This document shows positions 12,424-26,021 of a stretch of 64,000 nt of DNA, one piece after another. A model generated the notes under the pieces. The model was given only the letters and a program-made list of their open reading frames with translations. It did not search any database and was not told the origin of the DNA. This DNA is from Prochilodus magdalenae (lineage: Eukaryota; Chordata; Actinopteri; Characiformes; Prochilodontidae). A program made the position numbers and the translations under genes. The stretch spans positions 399,501 to 463,500 of the forward strand of contig JAMWET010005002.1 of NCBI GenBank assembly GCA_024036415.1. Direction: 5' to 3'. The first letter of the stretch is position 1; each line of letters opens with the position of its first letter.

Positions 12424-15148
12424 CATAAAACCTGTATAAAGGTTTCGGTTAAACCTGTGTTACCAGTGCAGAACATTAAATCAGTAGTCATCCTGATAGT
12501 TTGTTAATAACCCCACTATTAGCTCATTCATAATGTAATATGAAGATACGGCAATCGGAATAGACTAGTCTGATGGTGGTCATTCTGAATACAACGTTTT
12601 ATCTGCTTGAATGAGGTGGCAATCCTGTAAATAACCCATAAAACAGAAGAGTATTAACCGTGTTAATGCCCATATCGTATCATTATGATCTCATCAAGTG
12701 TGTGCATCAAGATTTAAAAAGGACATAATGTGGATTGTACAGTATACATAAATCTGCAATAACAAGCTCTACTGACAACTAAAAAGCTAAAAGGCCACAG
12801 TGTATCGTGACCCTGCTCTGGATGAGACTTAGATTATTGTGAGACACATTTCATTGTTATGCTTACTGTCCTGATAACTACCATGGTACGTGGTACTCTA
12901 GGCATGAACATGTAGTGTGTGTGTAAACATTAAGCAGGTTCCTGAGTAGCCTGTGCATGTAAAAGCCTCATGTTAATCTATATCCAGAATGAGTTAATCA
13001 GATAATAATCAGACTAAAACCTTTGCATTTAGCATGGCCAGTGTATCAGTGAGTAAGAAACTTTTTCTTCTTGATAATGAAATTAGATTCGGACAAAGTA
13101 CAAACGCATAGTGGTCAGAGAAAGATAACAGAAGCATGTAGTAAAATTCCATGTGCCATCTTGGAGGTTAATCTGTGAAAGCCTTTAACAGAGACATAAA
13201 CAATGTGCAGGAGCTACAACAAATGTTTCCCATCAAGCATTTTTTTTTAAATCACTAATTAGCATTTTTGACCGAGGCATTCCTCCATGCAGTGTCGTCT
13301 GTAAAGCAAGAGCCGTGCCCTCCTGACCTCTAAAGCCATGGCAACACACCAGAGACTCACAGCTAAGGCTAAGCTTATTTACTCATTTGCTAACAGCGTG
13401 TTCACTAAAGTACCCAACTGAATCACATAGCGGTGGACTGTACAGGCAGCATCAAAATGTCAACAAGATAGGTCTTGTATTTTCCACTGAGGCATTCTGT
13501 TTATATTTCCCAATGCCTGTGTGCATTTGCTGGACTTTGAAAGCAAATGACCTTTCATTTCCTCTGTTGGTCCACAAGCATTCATCCTTCTAGTTCTTTG
13601 TTATCCGATGGTTTTGAAACCAACCACAAAAACAAGTCGTCAAGAAATTGTGCACAGGTTTTCAGATGTCCTGCTTGCTTCCCCGCCCCCCATATCCATT
13701 GGCCTCCCATTGTTCAGGATACCCTTCTTTTTTCTCTCTTTGTACTTCTTCCTTTAGACGGCCTGGGTGAGAAGCTGTTGTCATCGTGACTGCAAGTGCA
13801 CCCCGCTTGCCTGTTCTCATTGTCTTCTCTCCTGCTTTCAACCTGCAATACATATTTATTTAAACCTTATTTAGGGTGAAGTTTAAGATTGTGGAAGAAA
13901 CTTTTGTAGGTGCCCACATATAAACGTGCAGTGATCGGCCAGGTGTGTCCCTGTCCCAGCTTTTCCTCTGTAGCCTGTCAATGGCAGATCTCATGCTTTT
14001 CCTCAGTTCTTATGCTACGTGGATGTATAGATGTCTGGGCTTTTTTGAGCCAGTCAATTTTAATCATAAAGCTGCCTGCTCTGCTCTAAGTCACATAGCT
14101 TTTATATATGTCTCTGCCTCTTGTTTATATTGATTGCTGAGGGTCCCTCTGCACTGGTTTGAGATCAGTTTTGCCACTTCTCTTATTGCCGGAGACAAGA
14201 GTACAGGTAGAAGCTGACTGGTCCTGGAACAACCCAAAAGGGCAACATTGACTCACAGCGTATTGATCCCAGGATAGCTTTGAAAATAATGGACGGCACA
14301 GAGCAATGTGCATTATTAGAGCATGAGGCCGACTCACAAAGACTTTCATTCCCCTATGAGATGGGATGTGCCGCTGCCTATAGTGCTCTTGGTACTTCAT
14401 TTGTCATAAAAACCCATTTTTGCTGCGCATCCCAACCCGTCATGCGTTTCAATGGAGTGAAACACCATTACCATGGCATTGATACATGTGTTCTCCATGT
14501 TGGTAAGAAAACATGAATCTAGTGGTAAGTTAGATGCTGTATAAATTCCCCCGCAAGTAAGAAAACATTGGAAGTCTTGCAAACATCAGGCTGCCAATAC
14601 ATCTTATGGTTGGTTTTCATCCTCAATACAGACCTTCAGACCTTCTCTGTGGCTCATTTGTCTATCCTGCCCTTCCTCCAGACAAAAACACATCTTTCCC
14701 ACCACACATAGTCTCTTTTGAAGTCCTGTCACGAAGGAGGCCCTTAAAGAAGTGTGCTTTTGCTTGAAATCCGTTTTTGGCCCGCACAAATTACATGCAT
14801 TATTGGCCGGATGACAGAGGTGGGCTGGTTCATTGGTGTGTTTGACTAGCTGGCAATTGTTTTCTTTCCCCCTCCAAAAACAGGAATGCATTTGGTTTTG
14901 AAGCGGCTGACCAAAGTTAGCTGCTGCTTTGCATAGCAATAGGTGCTAGTCGTAGCCGGTGTGAGTGAAGTCACTGGAGGCCTTGTGGCCCATCAACCGC
15001 CTTCCTTCTGAATGCAGGGTGGAAGGACTAGAATTGTGTTTGAGGGAGAATGCAGATGCTTGCCTATTCTCTATGGTTTAAGCCCTCACCCTGAACTCGC
15101 GAGCCGTTCAGGCAGGCCTTAATGGAGGTTTCCCAAAATGGATAAGCT

Positions 15149-15150
<2 letters not shown>
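12424..15150. other. non-coding stretch
   Basis: Mostly unique-looking sequence without known repeats. No coding exon or RNA gene recognised. Confidence 0.5.

Positions 15151-15197
<47 letters not shown>
15151..15197 (+). repeat. (GA)n microsatellite
   Basis: Uninterrupted GA run of about 46 bases. Confidence 0.95.
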
Positions 15198-15199
<2 letters not shown>

Positions 15200-18100
15200 A
15201 AGAATAGGAGAATAGAAAAGGAGGGGGGTCTTTCTCTCATTTTCTTTTCTTCTCAGAAGGAAAGCTCAGGGTTGCCAAACACTCAGTGAAAATAGTTCTA
15301 TTGAGTCTTTGGTTCTTTGGTTCAGTGACCTGCATGAATTGAGGTTCCCACAGCGATTCTCTCCATGATATCCCCCAAACTGACAGGGGGTGTTTGTAAA
15401 CGCAGCAGTCTCCTCAAAGGAGAATTATTCGGTTAATTAATTGACTTGAAATTAGTGCACCCAGCCCATCCAAAGCATGCAGTATTTAGGTTTTTAAAAA
15501 CATAATATTCTATCTGATAATATATTCCTCAATTAGAACAGTTTGTCTTCATTAACTACTTAAACTGCAGGTTTATCAATACATTATTAATCTTTAGGCT
15601 TATTTATTCATTGTTTGAAGGATTATTCAGAGTTATTTGGTAACTATTATAAAGCTCATTTGTAACCTATACTGTATATGGTCCCTTGGAGTCCAGGGGG
15701 TTTAAATGCAAGAACATATTCATTGCTCTTCGAGAAGGATGCCTGCTTTCCCAGACAACTACTGACATGTGGCATTATATTATGAGCATTGCTCAATCTT
15801 TGGATATTGAGCATTAATATCATTGGTGTTGCAGTGTATTTTCATTCAGAGGATGCCAATAATCCCTTCTCCGTTACGGTTCAAACTTGACATGAGGATT
15901 ATTCACGGAATGACTCCACATTGGATCACTATAACATGGGATTTATGACACAGGATTATGTACCAATATACCTTTGCTGAGTGAAGGTCATCCCAGTGCT
16001 CTTTCATCTGTCTGACCTACGCAACCTTGGGTGTCAGGTTATAAAACCGTAACTGCTTCTTTCTCCATGTTCTTCCTATCCTTTTAAAACGCGCCTTGTT
16101 CTGAGTCTGCAGCTGCCATCCATCTCTGTCAGTGACGGAATGCGGCGGGAAAGAAATAATCGTATTTCGGTGACATTAAACAGCCTATAGGAGCCATCAT
16201 CGGAAGGGCCGCAAGTAACCAGGTTAGAGACGCAGTTGCACATTTATCAACTGTCAGCTACGACACTGGATATGTGGTTGCAGCCCGAATGGCCCTTGGA
16301 CTTCTGTAAATAGGAGCAGCGAATTGAGAAAGTTGGAGGGAGTTACTTTGTGGTTTTCCTTATGGTTTTGGGTGAAGCCTTAGCAGCCATTCATAAAGAG
16401 ACAAGTTATAGGCCTACTGTAGTGTATATGTATATAGTGTATATTCCCAAATGGCGAAACCCGGTGTATGGGTTCATTTAGTTGTTGAGAAAAATTCTGT
16501 CCGTCAACCATTTATTGTGTTTGTTAATTGGTGCCATGCACAACACTATTGTTACCCGATTTATCTTCTTCTTCTTGGTCAAGAGGTTTTTGTCCTTTAA
16601 CTAGTCCCGCAGTTTTCGAGGTATCCTCACCCTTCCAACACCAAAATGTTTGGTTTGATCAGGAATGCTGTTGTGGCTTGTATACAGTTTACATATACTT
16701 ACAACTTGCAAAATTTATTTTTAAATTAATAGAGTGGAAAAGTAAACACCCATCTACTGTACTTCTGCTCACTTGAAAGACACCATTTCACATACACTAT
16801 ACCAGGCCTGAACCATGGCCAATGTTGGTCTCCCCATGACCCCCAAAATTCTACTGTTCCTTTAATTCTTAGACCAACTGCATGTAGCTAGCAGGTAATC
16901 ACTCTGCATCCTGGTCATTTTAGCAACCAGCTAGCAAATCACTCTGCACATTTTGCAGGAAGAGCACTTTCCTATTTTATATGGTGATGTTTATGATTAA
17001 TGATCCAGTATGAATACTTTAATGTTAATTAACATCAATACCTTTCTGACCAAGTCTTTAATATGGCATGCAGGTAGGTAGTCTTTCCATAAATACTACA
17101 GTAAAATGACTTCATTTTTAATATTCAGATCCTGTTTACATATAGCAGTGTATACTGTTTGCACCTTGGTATTAAACAAGATAGCTAACAGTTAGTTCAC
17201 CCAAACGGTAGTTTCACACAGCTATTTCAGTTTGCCAGAACCACCATTGAAACACAGAACCAGTAAGGTATAAAGCAAGTCAAGCCTGTGTTTAGACGAA
17301 ACTTGGCTAGCTCAAATAATATTTTAAAAGATGACAAACACTGATTTCTTTGTTATCCTTAGAGAATGTTCCTTACTGCCACGTGTTGGGGCTAATGCTT
17401 GTTTACATTACCCATATGACAGATGCGCAAGCAGAACTCAAAAACCATGGAGCAAATTTACAATCTATTCAAATAAGCCTAAAAACTTTTAAACATTTAC
17501 TTGCGTTAAGTGTGGAACAGTACTTTAGAAAAAGCGAAATATGTTAAATTAAGCCTCCTAATTTTCCAACATATTTAATAGCCAACCAACTATATAGTCT
17601 TAATTTGTTCTGTTCACTCTGTTAATTTGTTAACACATGTAACACACTACATTCTATTGTCCAATGTTTTCCAATGCTGTTATGTATTAATTGCTCTTTT
17701 TGCCAGCTTAAGTCAAAAATCAAGCCTTTTGTTCAACCAAGAAAATCCCTAATGAGAAACTGCCATCCTCCAAAACAGCTTCACTTCTGTTAGCCCTTGG
17801 CTGCTGTCAGACACCAAGCTTGGGTCAGATGCTAATGTACGTAACCTACGAACACTCCCATTTTTACTCTCACTCAACCTTTCTGCCCCAGAGCAACTGA
17901 CCACTGATACACTCTCTCGTTTTTGTCTCTCACCCTCCCTCCTTGAGGCGTATTCATTTCAGCTGTCGGCCTTTGTTTGTCCTCAGAGCCAGAGAAAGAA
18001 ATGTATCTATTCCGGGATCCAGCGCATTCGTCACTGTCATTAACTGGCTGCAGCTCCTTTCAGACAAAGACACACAAATGGCCGTCTTCTTTTCGTCTTT

Positions 18101-21100
18101 GCTCTGTTTCCACTGTCCTGTCAAGAAGATGTGATATGCCATCCTTCCTGCCTAATGCATACCCAGTGTCTCTGAAATTGTTTGGCCTTTAAATGAGACG
18201 TAAGGCCACATTTACACCACAGATCTATTTTCCTTAAGGTTAATATGCGTTTTGGATTTGTGTGTTGAGTCCACTCATTTCTAAATTTTGACATGCTGTA
18301 TCGACTACTGTGTCACAAGTGAATCTATGAAGGCATGGATTATAGCTATCTTTGTTTTAGCTCTGTTAGAACTCAACACAAACGCGAAGTTACATTCTCA
18401 ATGTTACCTCAAAGAGGCACTGTAATGAAAGTCTAGCCTGAACAAGCAGTCTTGTACCACCAGCATGTTTTTGGTCACATTAACATGGACACATGCGGCA
18501 CATTAGCACCTTTTCATTCCAGTAGAACAAGTAAAGCAGATTGTCCTTCTCTGCTGTTGTTTAGATGTTGCTCTGATTTGTCCTCTATTGTGAGTGTTCT
18601 AACTGCCACAGTAACAGAAAAGCACATAATAACTGTGTCCAAAAAGGCTGTGGTATCGCAGTGCACTGGCAAATTGTTGTCAGCTGCGTTGGTGTACTGG
18701 TGTTCAGTATGTTTCTGGCCTTACAGTCGTGCCTGCTCAGTCTGTGTGGTGTTTATGCTGTTTTCGCCTAAATGATTGCTTCTGCATGCAGAGCTCTATC
18801 TTTGCATTTAATATTGAGAGCGTCGGCCTAAGGTGATTTTACACCGGTCTCGGGTTCTCAGTGCTTCTTTATGGATGTGAAAGCTGGACAATAAACAAGC
18901 CAGGCAGGACAAAGTTGATGCCTCTGGCCTTTGACGTTTGTAAAACAGAGTCCTTTGGACAACAAAGAAAACAAACAAAGGGATCTTCAACCAAATCCCA
19001 CCTTTCATCTTCACTGAATCATATCTTGGAAACATTCTGAGTAAAATCAGTTCTTTGGAAAAGACTTTATACTTAGAACAGTGATGTTAAAACAGGAAGC
19101 TGATGTCTAGCTGCAAGATGAATGGGTGCAATCAGAGGAATCATGAAGCAGCCATTCAGAGGCCCGAAGACCCAAACATAGCACAGGATATTCTTGAGAA
19201 ACATTATCCATATGGTCCCCAGGACTCGATGGCACTTTTTATTGTTATTTTATCATCATGATAAACTTTTTTCAGGGTATACCTAAAGAACATTGAGGAC
19301 TGCTTGTTTAAAAAGCTCAGTCCTTTTTATTGGGTTATTCCAGCGCAGTATGTGAAATGCTGTTTTTGATGGCCATTTTTAATAATTTAGCTTTAGCAGT
19401 ACTAATATCAAGATACCTATCAGTGAGTTTTTAAAGGGAGCCCATGCTGCCAAAGCCAAACCGGGATCAGCTGGCTCTCATTATAGGGTAACGTGCAGCT
19501 GGGTCGAGAGGGAAAGAGTTTGCTGCTCCGCCTCCCATTCACTGCCCCTGCTCAGCCATCGAGATCTAATGTCAGGTGTATTACAATAGCCTAACTGCGG
19601 TATTCATATCACTCGTGGCTCTCGTCATCCTCCTGCCATCTCTTGTGGCTTTTTTTTTTTTGCCATTTCTCATGGATCATTATAATGATCATTAACATTT
19701 TGGACCATGTATTCCGTTACTATCCAACCTCTGTTCTATAAATGAAAATACCCAGGACAAGCTGTAAGTTCTGATCAGTTGAGGACCAGGAGCAGCAGAT
19801 GTTTGGCTGTAAGAAGATAAAACTTAGGGTTGGGGCACCGCCTATCCACAGCGTCTCTTGGCTCTCATCGGTTCCCAAGGGATATTCGCCTGGTGCAGTC
19901 TTTAAGTATCATGATATGATATTTTTGCCATGTTGCCCAACGCTATAGCTCAAGGGTAAATAAAATCTACTCATCAGATGAAAATATTTATCTGCAGAAA
20001 AAATATATATTTGTGGGCTAGATTTAAAGTTAAATGGTAAATGATGATGGTGATGGGCTGAAAGAAGCTGTCTGGGTTGGTAGTTTGATTGAAAAGAAGC
20101 ACATAAATATGTCTGAGAGCTGTAAAGAACAGCATTTTGCTCTTTCCTCTTCAAATTGTATATGCTGAAAAACTGGACTTGAGCTGCCGTCCGGAATAAA
20201 GCCAAAGTGGCTCCATTTTAATTTGTAGGGATTCAATTTGTGGCTTCACACAGCTCTGAAAAAAGTCAAATGTGCCACATTTAACAAAAGATTAGATTTG
20301 TGGTACGTCAGTTTGTGCCTGTGTAGCTGAATCATCCTCACATGAATAAGGGAGTATAAATAAATAGAACACTATTACTTCAGCCTTTTGATTGGTGATG
20401 CCTGATGAGGACATTTGGGGGAAGAGGGTTATTTTGAGATGTGAGATGAGTGTGTGTGTGAGTGCATGTGTGCTAGACTTAAGATTGTGATCGGTAATCA
20501 TTTCATGCGGGAAAATGAGTCGCCTCATCAATCAAATGGCATTCAGTAAAGGTTACGTCTCTTCACTGACGCGTCAAGCGTCTTTCCGTCCAGGCAAGTG
20601 AATGAAAAAAAGTAATTATCCTTTTTATCAGGCAGAGGAGACTGGACATAATTACCATTTCTTTGTTTCAAGGTGATTGTCGGCTTCTTGTCCAGAGGGA
20701 TTAGATCTATCAAAGAATCGTTCAAGGTACTGAAGACCTAAAGAGCCAGTTTATTTCATAAACATCCAGACAGACAGAAAGAGAGGGGGGCGAGAGAGCA
20801 CAGGTTTAATTAATGAGTTGGGCACGTTTGGCTGCTCCGTCACATGGCCTATTGTTATCCATCATACCGCTGGTTCTAAAGACCTGTTCTATCTGCCACA
20901 GCCGAGCTACTGGGGTCAGGGAAGGCGCTGTGACTGCGGCCAGCGCCTGAATTAAAAATGTGTCTGTGTATTAATGTGGAGCAGCCTCCAAGTTCCCCCC
21001 ATGGTTTGTATGCCATAAAACACCTCCTTTAGATTTTAGCTTAATGATTTTTATATTTGTGTTGGAATCTGTGTAGAATTCTATTGTAATTTTGTCACAA

Positions 21101-21735
21101 TTGATTTTATGAATGAGATTATTAAATTAAGAAAATATAAAATTTTGCTTTATAATGTTTCAGTCGTGACTACCTGGCACTGCATGATGATTTTGTACAT
21201 TATATTATCCTGCTGGTCTCTTAGACAGCACTATACAGTCTGACTGTCGTACACAGTTTCATCAAGTTGTTTCCTCTCTGTGCAACTGTGTAAATGTGTA
21301 ATTCCATTCAATGTGCATAAAAACATTGTAAACTTTTGTGCATCGGACCCCTTCCCCTTCAAAACTTCAAAATGTTGATTCTGCATTTGAGACCTAAACA
21401 CAAGACCTTTTTGAGCCTGTATGTGTGACATTAATATCACTGCTGTGTAAAGAAAAACATGTATATCCACTTTAGGGAGATTTTGACTTTTACCCATCAT
21501 TTGCACACTGCAGCTCTGTGTGAACTGTGTGAAAATGGTCCAACAGCAATGGTCCAAAATCGCTAGTAAAAAAGTCTGGTTCCATTGAGTTAGATTAGAA
21601 TTAAATGAGGTTTTTGCCCTCATCTGTAAAGGTACCGTTTTTGAGAACATTTTTTTTTGTTGTTTGCAAAACTGGGTTCCAAGAGCTGTGACACTGCACA
21701 AAATGTAATTAAACATAAAATCCAATAATGTGCAA
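15198..21735. other. long repeat-poor non-coding stretch
   Basis: 6.5 kb nearly free of recognisable transposons, unlike the flanks. Three sub-regions (15830-16330, 19430-19650, 20540-21010) have more balanced composition, retained CpGs and no microsatellites; they are the best candidates here for conserved regulatory DNA. No exon recognised. Confidence 0.4.
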
Positions 21736-22300
21736 ATCATTTAAACCATGTAATTGTTTTAAAATAATACACAAGGCACTTTTTTCACATTTTAGGGAAG
21801 ATTTGAAAACGAAACCCATTTTAAATATGATGCCAGGAACATGGTTCAAAAGAGTTAGAACAGCAGCAGGAACAGACTAGTGAAGCTGTGTAATGAGTGA
21901 AAACACCTGGTGGAAGATCTCACAGCTAATTAGGTTAAATGGCAACGGGTCAGCATGTGACTGTGGATAAAGGGATCATCTGGGATAAGGGGTGGATTCT
22001 TTCAGAAGTAAAGATGGCAAAGGGGTCACCACTTTGTGAAAGACTGCTCTGGCAAATGGTGCAGCAGTTCGAGAAAAATGTTTCTCTACATAAACAAACA
22101 AAGAACTTGTGGATTTCATCATCTGCAGTACATAATAGCATTTAATAATTTAGAGAATCTGAAGAAACCTCTGTAGAGACAACGGCCTGTACTGGAGGGC
22201 CATGATGTTCAGGCTGTTAGACGGCACTGCATCAAAAACACAGAAGATTCTGTCGTGGAAATCACTGCATGAGCTTAGGAACACTTACAGAACAGTAACA
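21736..22300 (+). mobile_element. 5' half of a Tc1-like transposon
   Basis: Begins with the GCAAATCATTTAAACCATG sub-terminal motif of a common teleost Tc1 family. It continues through its leader and a degenerate helix-turn-helix: about 22013-22140 gives MAKGSPLCERLLWQMVQQFE, then ISSSAVHNS. It ends after GAAATCACTGCATGAGCTTA and lacks the catalytic half and 3' end. Frames are broken. Confidence 0.75.
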
Positions 22301-22558
22301 AAAGCTTCTAATGGTTTAGCATTCAAAACCTTAGGCCTCATGATACCCAAAACACTCAGGTGAGTTGTTAAACAGGTACGAGGACTTTAAGACATACTGT
22401 CACTGTGTGATTCAAACTGCAGTCGTACTTCCTGATGACACTGTAAAAGCAGTGACAATTTTTAAAGGTCCTCCAGTAGAAGCTGTGACCAGAGTTTAAT
22501 ACTACATGATTTGAAACACTTACTTCTATTACTGCTGATTCCTTTTATAGGCATATTA

Positions 22559-22585
22559 ATGTGTGTGTGTGTGTGTGTGTGTGTG
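22559..22585 (+). repeat. (TG)n microsatellite
   Basis: Pure TG run just right of the truncated Tc1 copy, followed by a short GA run. Confidence 0.9.
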
Positions 22586-22934
22586 CGTATGAAAAAATGT
22601 ATGGGGGAGAGAGAGAGAGATGCATATCTATGATTTATACACCAGGTGCGTGTATGTATGGCAGGTAGGCATTATCTTTTATTTATGACGGCTTTTGCTA
22701 TAAGGAGATGCAGAGCTAAGCTATATGGGGATCTCATCCCAACTGGCAATAAAGCAGGGTGGTGGGTATGTGTTGGGGGTTGCACAGTTTTTTAAAAGTC
22801 GATAAAAGTCGAGTCAGTGTCAACTTATCACTGATGACGTCAGGAATAAAAGCAATGGGGATGGAAATGCCTGCAGTAAGCAGTCTCGATCCTCTGAGAA
22901 ACGTTACAACGAAGCCAAGCTCCACTCCACCTGC

Positions 22935-22998
22935 TTGGTGACAACATTTGTTGTAAAAGGTGTTATATAAATAAAACTTGGCTTCACTTGACTTGACA
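22935..22998 (+). repeat. retroelement 3' tail
   Basis: TTGGTGACAACATTTGTTGT, AAAAGGTGTTATATAAATAA and a TTGACTTGACA end. Same tail type as 62955-63040. The upstream 100-200 bp may belong to the same insertion but shows no frame. Confidence 0.5.
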
Positions 22999-23721
22999 GT
23001 AGAGCGTGACGTGCCCTTTCCATAGAGCCCTGGATGGCATTACTGGCCTTCAAAGAACCAAAGATACACACCCTGGAACCTGGCAAATTTGAAATCAGCT
23101 TTGGTGCACCTTGCTGAGATGCTCACTCCTGGCAGAGTTCCAGAAAGGCAGAAGAATTTTGTTAGAGCTGTAATCTGGTGAAAATAAGAGTAACCAACAG
23201 CATTATAGGTTATAGGCTTGAGGTACAACTTTGTGTGTGTGTGTGTGTGTGTGCATGTGCGTGTGCGTGTGCACACATTTTAGAGTAGGTGGTTAAATTG
23301 TTAAATTGATGTTTTTGCTTATTCATATTCAAAAGTTATTCATTTTTCAGCATAAGAAAACTAGCAGAATGCCCTTTTCAAGAAAGACAACGAAAGCCTC
23401 AACAAATAAAAAGATAGTTGTGCCCAGAAGGAAGTGTTTGATTGCAATGCTATTCAAAACATGTGACAACAAACTGTTCTGCTTGGTGCCGACCACGATG
23501 CCGCTACACAGACTCATTGGCTGTCTCCACAAAGACAAAAGCTGGACACGCCCCTGACGATCCGCAGCCATTCTGAGTCACTCCATGACAGTCTGGCATG
23601 ACACTGTTGCAGTCTTTGGCCACGTTGTTGAATGTCCGCAGTCATAGCTGTTGTGTTAGTCAGGTACAATGATAAGGCAACACAACTATTGTTTTTTAAT
23701 TTTTCACTCTTTTCCACTCTT

Positions 23722-23922
23722 TTCTCAGGAGACTTGCTTTCAGTTTATTAGAGAAATCTGCAGGGACGTTCCTTCAGTTGGTTACATTTTCTGCTTCTCA
23801 CAATCAAATAAACCCAAACACCTCCATGATGCTGAGGCCTGAACTCCGGGGTGGACAGTCCGTTATTCTGAGAACACCAGCAGCTTCTTTGTTAATATTG
23901 TAGATTGTCCTTATGTTACTGA
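23722..23922 (-). pseudogene. Tc1/IS630-type transposase fragment, same family as 7946-8128
   Basis: Shares blocks AGAAATCTGCAGGGA, GATGCTGAGGCCTG, GGGGTGGACAGTCC and CAGCAGCTTCTTTG with the 7.9 kb copy. On the minus strand it gives MDCPPRSSGLSIMEV-like sequence at the catalytic-Glu block. Degenerate. Confidence 0.55.
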
Positions 23923-25656
23923 ATTACATCTATTATAGATCTAGAGCTTTCTCTGTTTTACTGGTTATGTGTTTACACAGGCGTTCATAAAAACCTATAA
24001 CAAAGCCTAAAGCAAGCATATCAACGTCAGTTATAATACCCCACAAAGACAGGAATACATGTGCACAAGTGTGCAGTGTGGGAGTGGGTGGTTGTGAATA
24101 CTGTCTTTTCCAATGAATTTCACACTTCATTAAACAAAGAGCTGTTTACTTCAGTGAGCTGTGATTTTTCTCAGTTTGTAGAATTTCTCACCACGCTTAT
24201 GGGGCCGGAATAAATAATGCTACAGTACTCTCCATTAGCATCTCACCTCAAACCTGCTAAACGGGCATTATGTTAATACTCAACCACTGTCAAACACTGT
24301 TTCTCTCACCTTTCACACAGCCTCATCTCAGCATAGCTAACTACGGACTGACAATAATGACCATATGCATTATGTTCATGACATTACAGATACCCAAGTA
24401 ACACAGAAGAATGGCAGAGCACAGTATGCTCACTGCATGTCACAAGTTTGGGGACACCTTGCTTTTTATAAAGCATTTTTTAAGTTTACTTTTCTTTAAA
24501 TTAAGAAAATACTTCAGGTATATTTTGTTTCAGCACCCAGCTTCAGTTTCATCATCACATGGTATGAGGAGCAGGTTTAAATGTTCATTTGGCAGTTTTC
24601 TTCTGTATAACTGTTAAAAGCAAACATTTAAACAAAAGTGATGGTTTGGAGTGCCGTTAGGTGCTGACGTAATATATGCAGTTAGGTATCTGGTATTTTA
24701 TGCTGATGTATTGCAGACATTCAAAAGGAAAGATGCCAAGTCGTTCTGTCCAATGTTTTTCCTCTACATGTTGCCGATGGTGGGGGCAGGGCGGGGACTT
24801 GATTTAAACGTTTTGACTACAACCAATATTCACCGGCAGGACTGTCCTTTTGATATTTTCTCCAAGAAGGGGGTAATCTGAGGGGGGCAATCGCACAGAC
24901 AGCTGCCTGCAGGCTCAGGTTGATCTGTAGAAGGAGTTAAAGGTCAAATGGTGAATAGGTCATAAGGACAGTAGCCAGCAATGTGTGAGGCATGAGGAGC
25001 TGTGCTTCAGATGCTGGGTTTAGCAGGAGAGGGTGCATTCTGGCAGCAATGCTGAATTTCCAGCTCTATATAACCTGCAGCGTGCTATCTCCAAGGCAGT
25101 GTAATTACTTTCAGACAGCTACAGTGTGACTTAAAATGAGATTCTCTCTCTCTCTCAGAATTTTTTCAGTTGCCATCTGATTTTTACATTTGTTTCTAAT
25201 TCAGAATCTTTACTTGCTTAATTTTTCTTACAGATTTAATGACTTTTTTGTTTATTAAATATGTGAAACTTGGTTGTGTTTGCAACGAAGACAATCAGCT
25301 ACCACTTTGATTTCATCTGGAACTGATTTTGTTGATGGGATGCACATCACGAATAGCAATCATTAGGGTCCAAGCACCACACACAAAGGATGGGCAATGT
25401 GACAGTTTGTTAATCATGGTTATTATGACCTACCATGAGCCTGTGAAAGCACTAGAACTAAAAGTTTCATTGGTTCCCATTTGTTTTATAAGTTCTTATT
25501 TTTGAATGTGCAACACCTTAATAGCATTATTAGCAACTGTGACATCCAGCAGCATGGATGGATAGAAGCCTCAAGGGAGCTTCTGATTGATTTATGGATG
25601 ACATTAAAGATAGTAACAGCTATAACTGATGACACAGTTCTGTGGATGTGTATATA

Positions 25657-25862
25657 CAGTGGGGAAAATAAGTATTTAGTCAGTCACCAATTGTGCAAGT
25701 TGTCCCACTTAAAAAGATGAGAGAGGCCTGTAATTGACATCATAGGTAGACCTCAACTATGAGAGACAAAATGTGGAAAAAAATTGAGAAAGTCATTTTG
25801 TCTGATTTTTAAAGAATTTATTTGCAAATAATGGTGGAAAATAAGTATTTGGTCAATAACAA
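25657..25862 (+). repeat. left terminal inverted repeat of the Tc1-like element
   Basis: 206 bp starting CAGTGGGG and ending GGTCAATAACAA. By eye it is the exact reverse complement of 27044-27249. Confidence 0.93.
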
Positions 25863-26021
25863 ACAAGCAAGATTTCTGGCTGTCACAGACCTGTAACTTC
25901 TTTTTTAAGAGGCTCCTCTTTCCCCCACTCATTACCTGTATTAATGGCACCTGTTTGAATTCGTTAACAGTATAAAAGACACCTGCCTACAACCTCAAAC
26001 ACTCACACTCCAAACTCCACT

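Larger units (their letters stand above)
22301..25654. other. non-coding stretch
   Basis: Holds two (TG)n runs, a retroelement tail and a transposase fragment listed separately. 24450-24880 looks repeat-derived but has no clear motif. Confidence 0.45.

Noticed and set aside
21231..21740. 169-codon minus-strand open frame, the longest non-transposon frame on that strand
   Set aside because: Composition is not protein-like, there is no recognisable domain, and it abuts and partly overlaps the end of a Tc1-like remnant. Treated as chance.
24450..24880. Possible Tc1-type element (VMVWSAV-like reading near 24640)
   Set aside because: Only a four- to five-residue resemblance and no inverted repeats; not enough to call.
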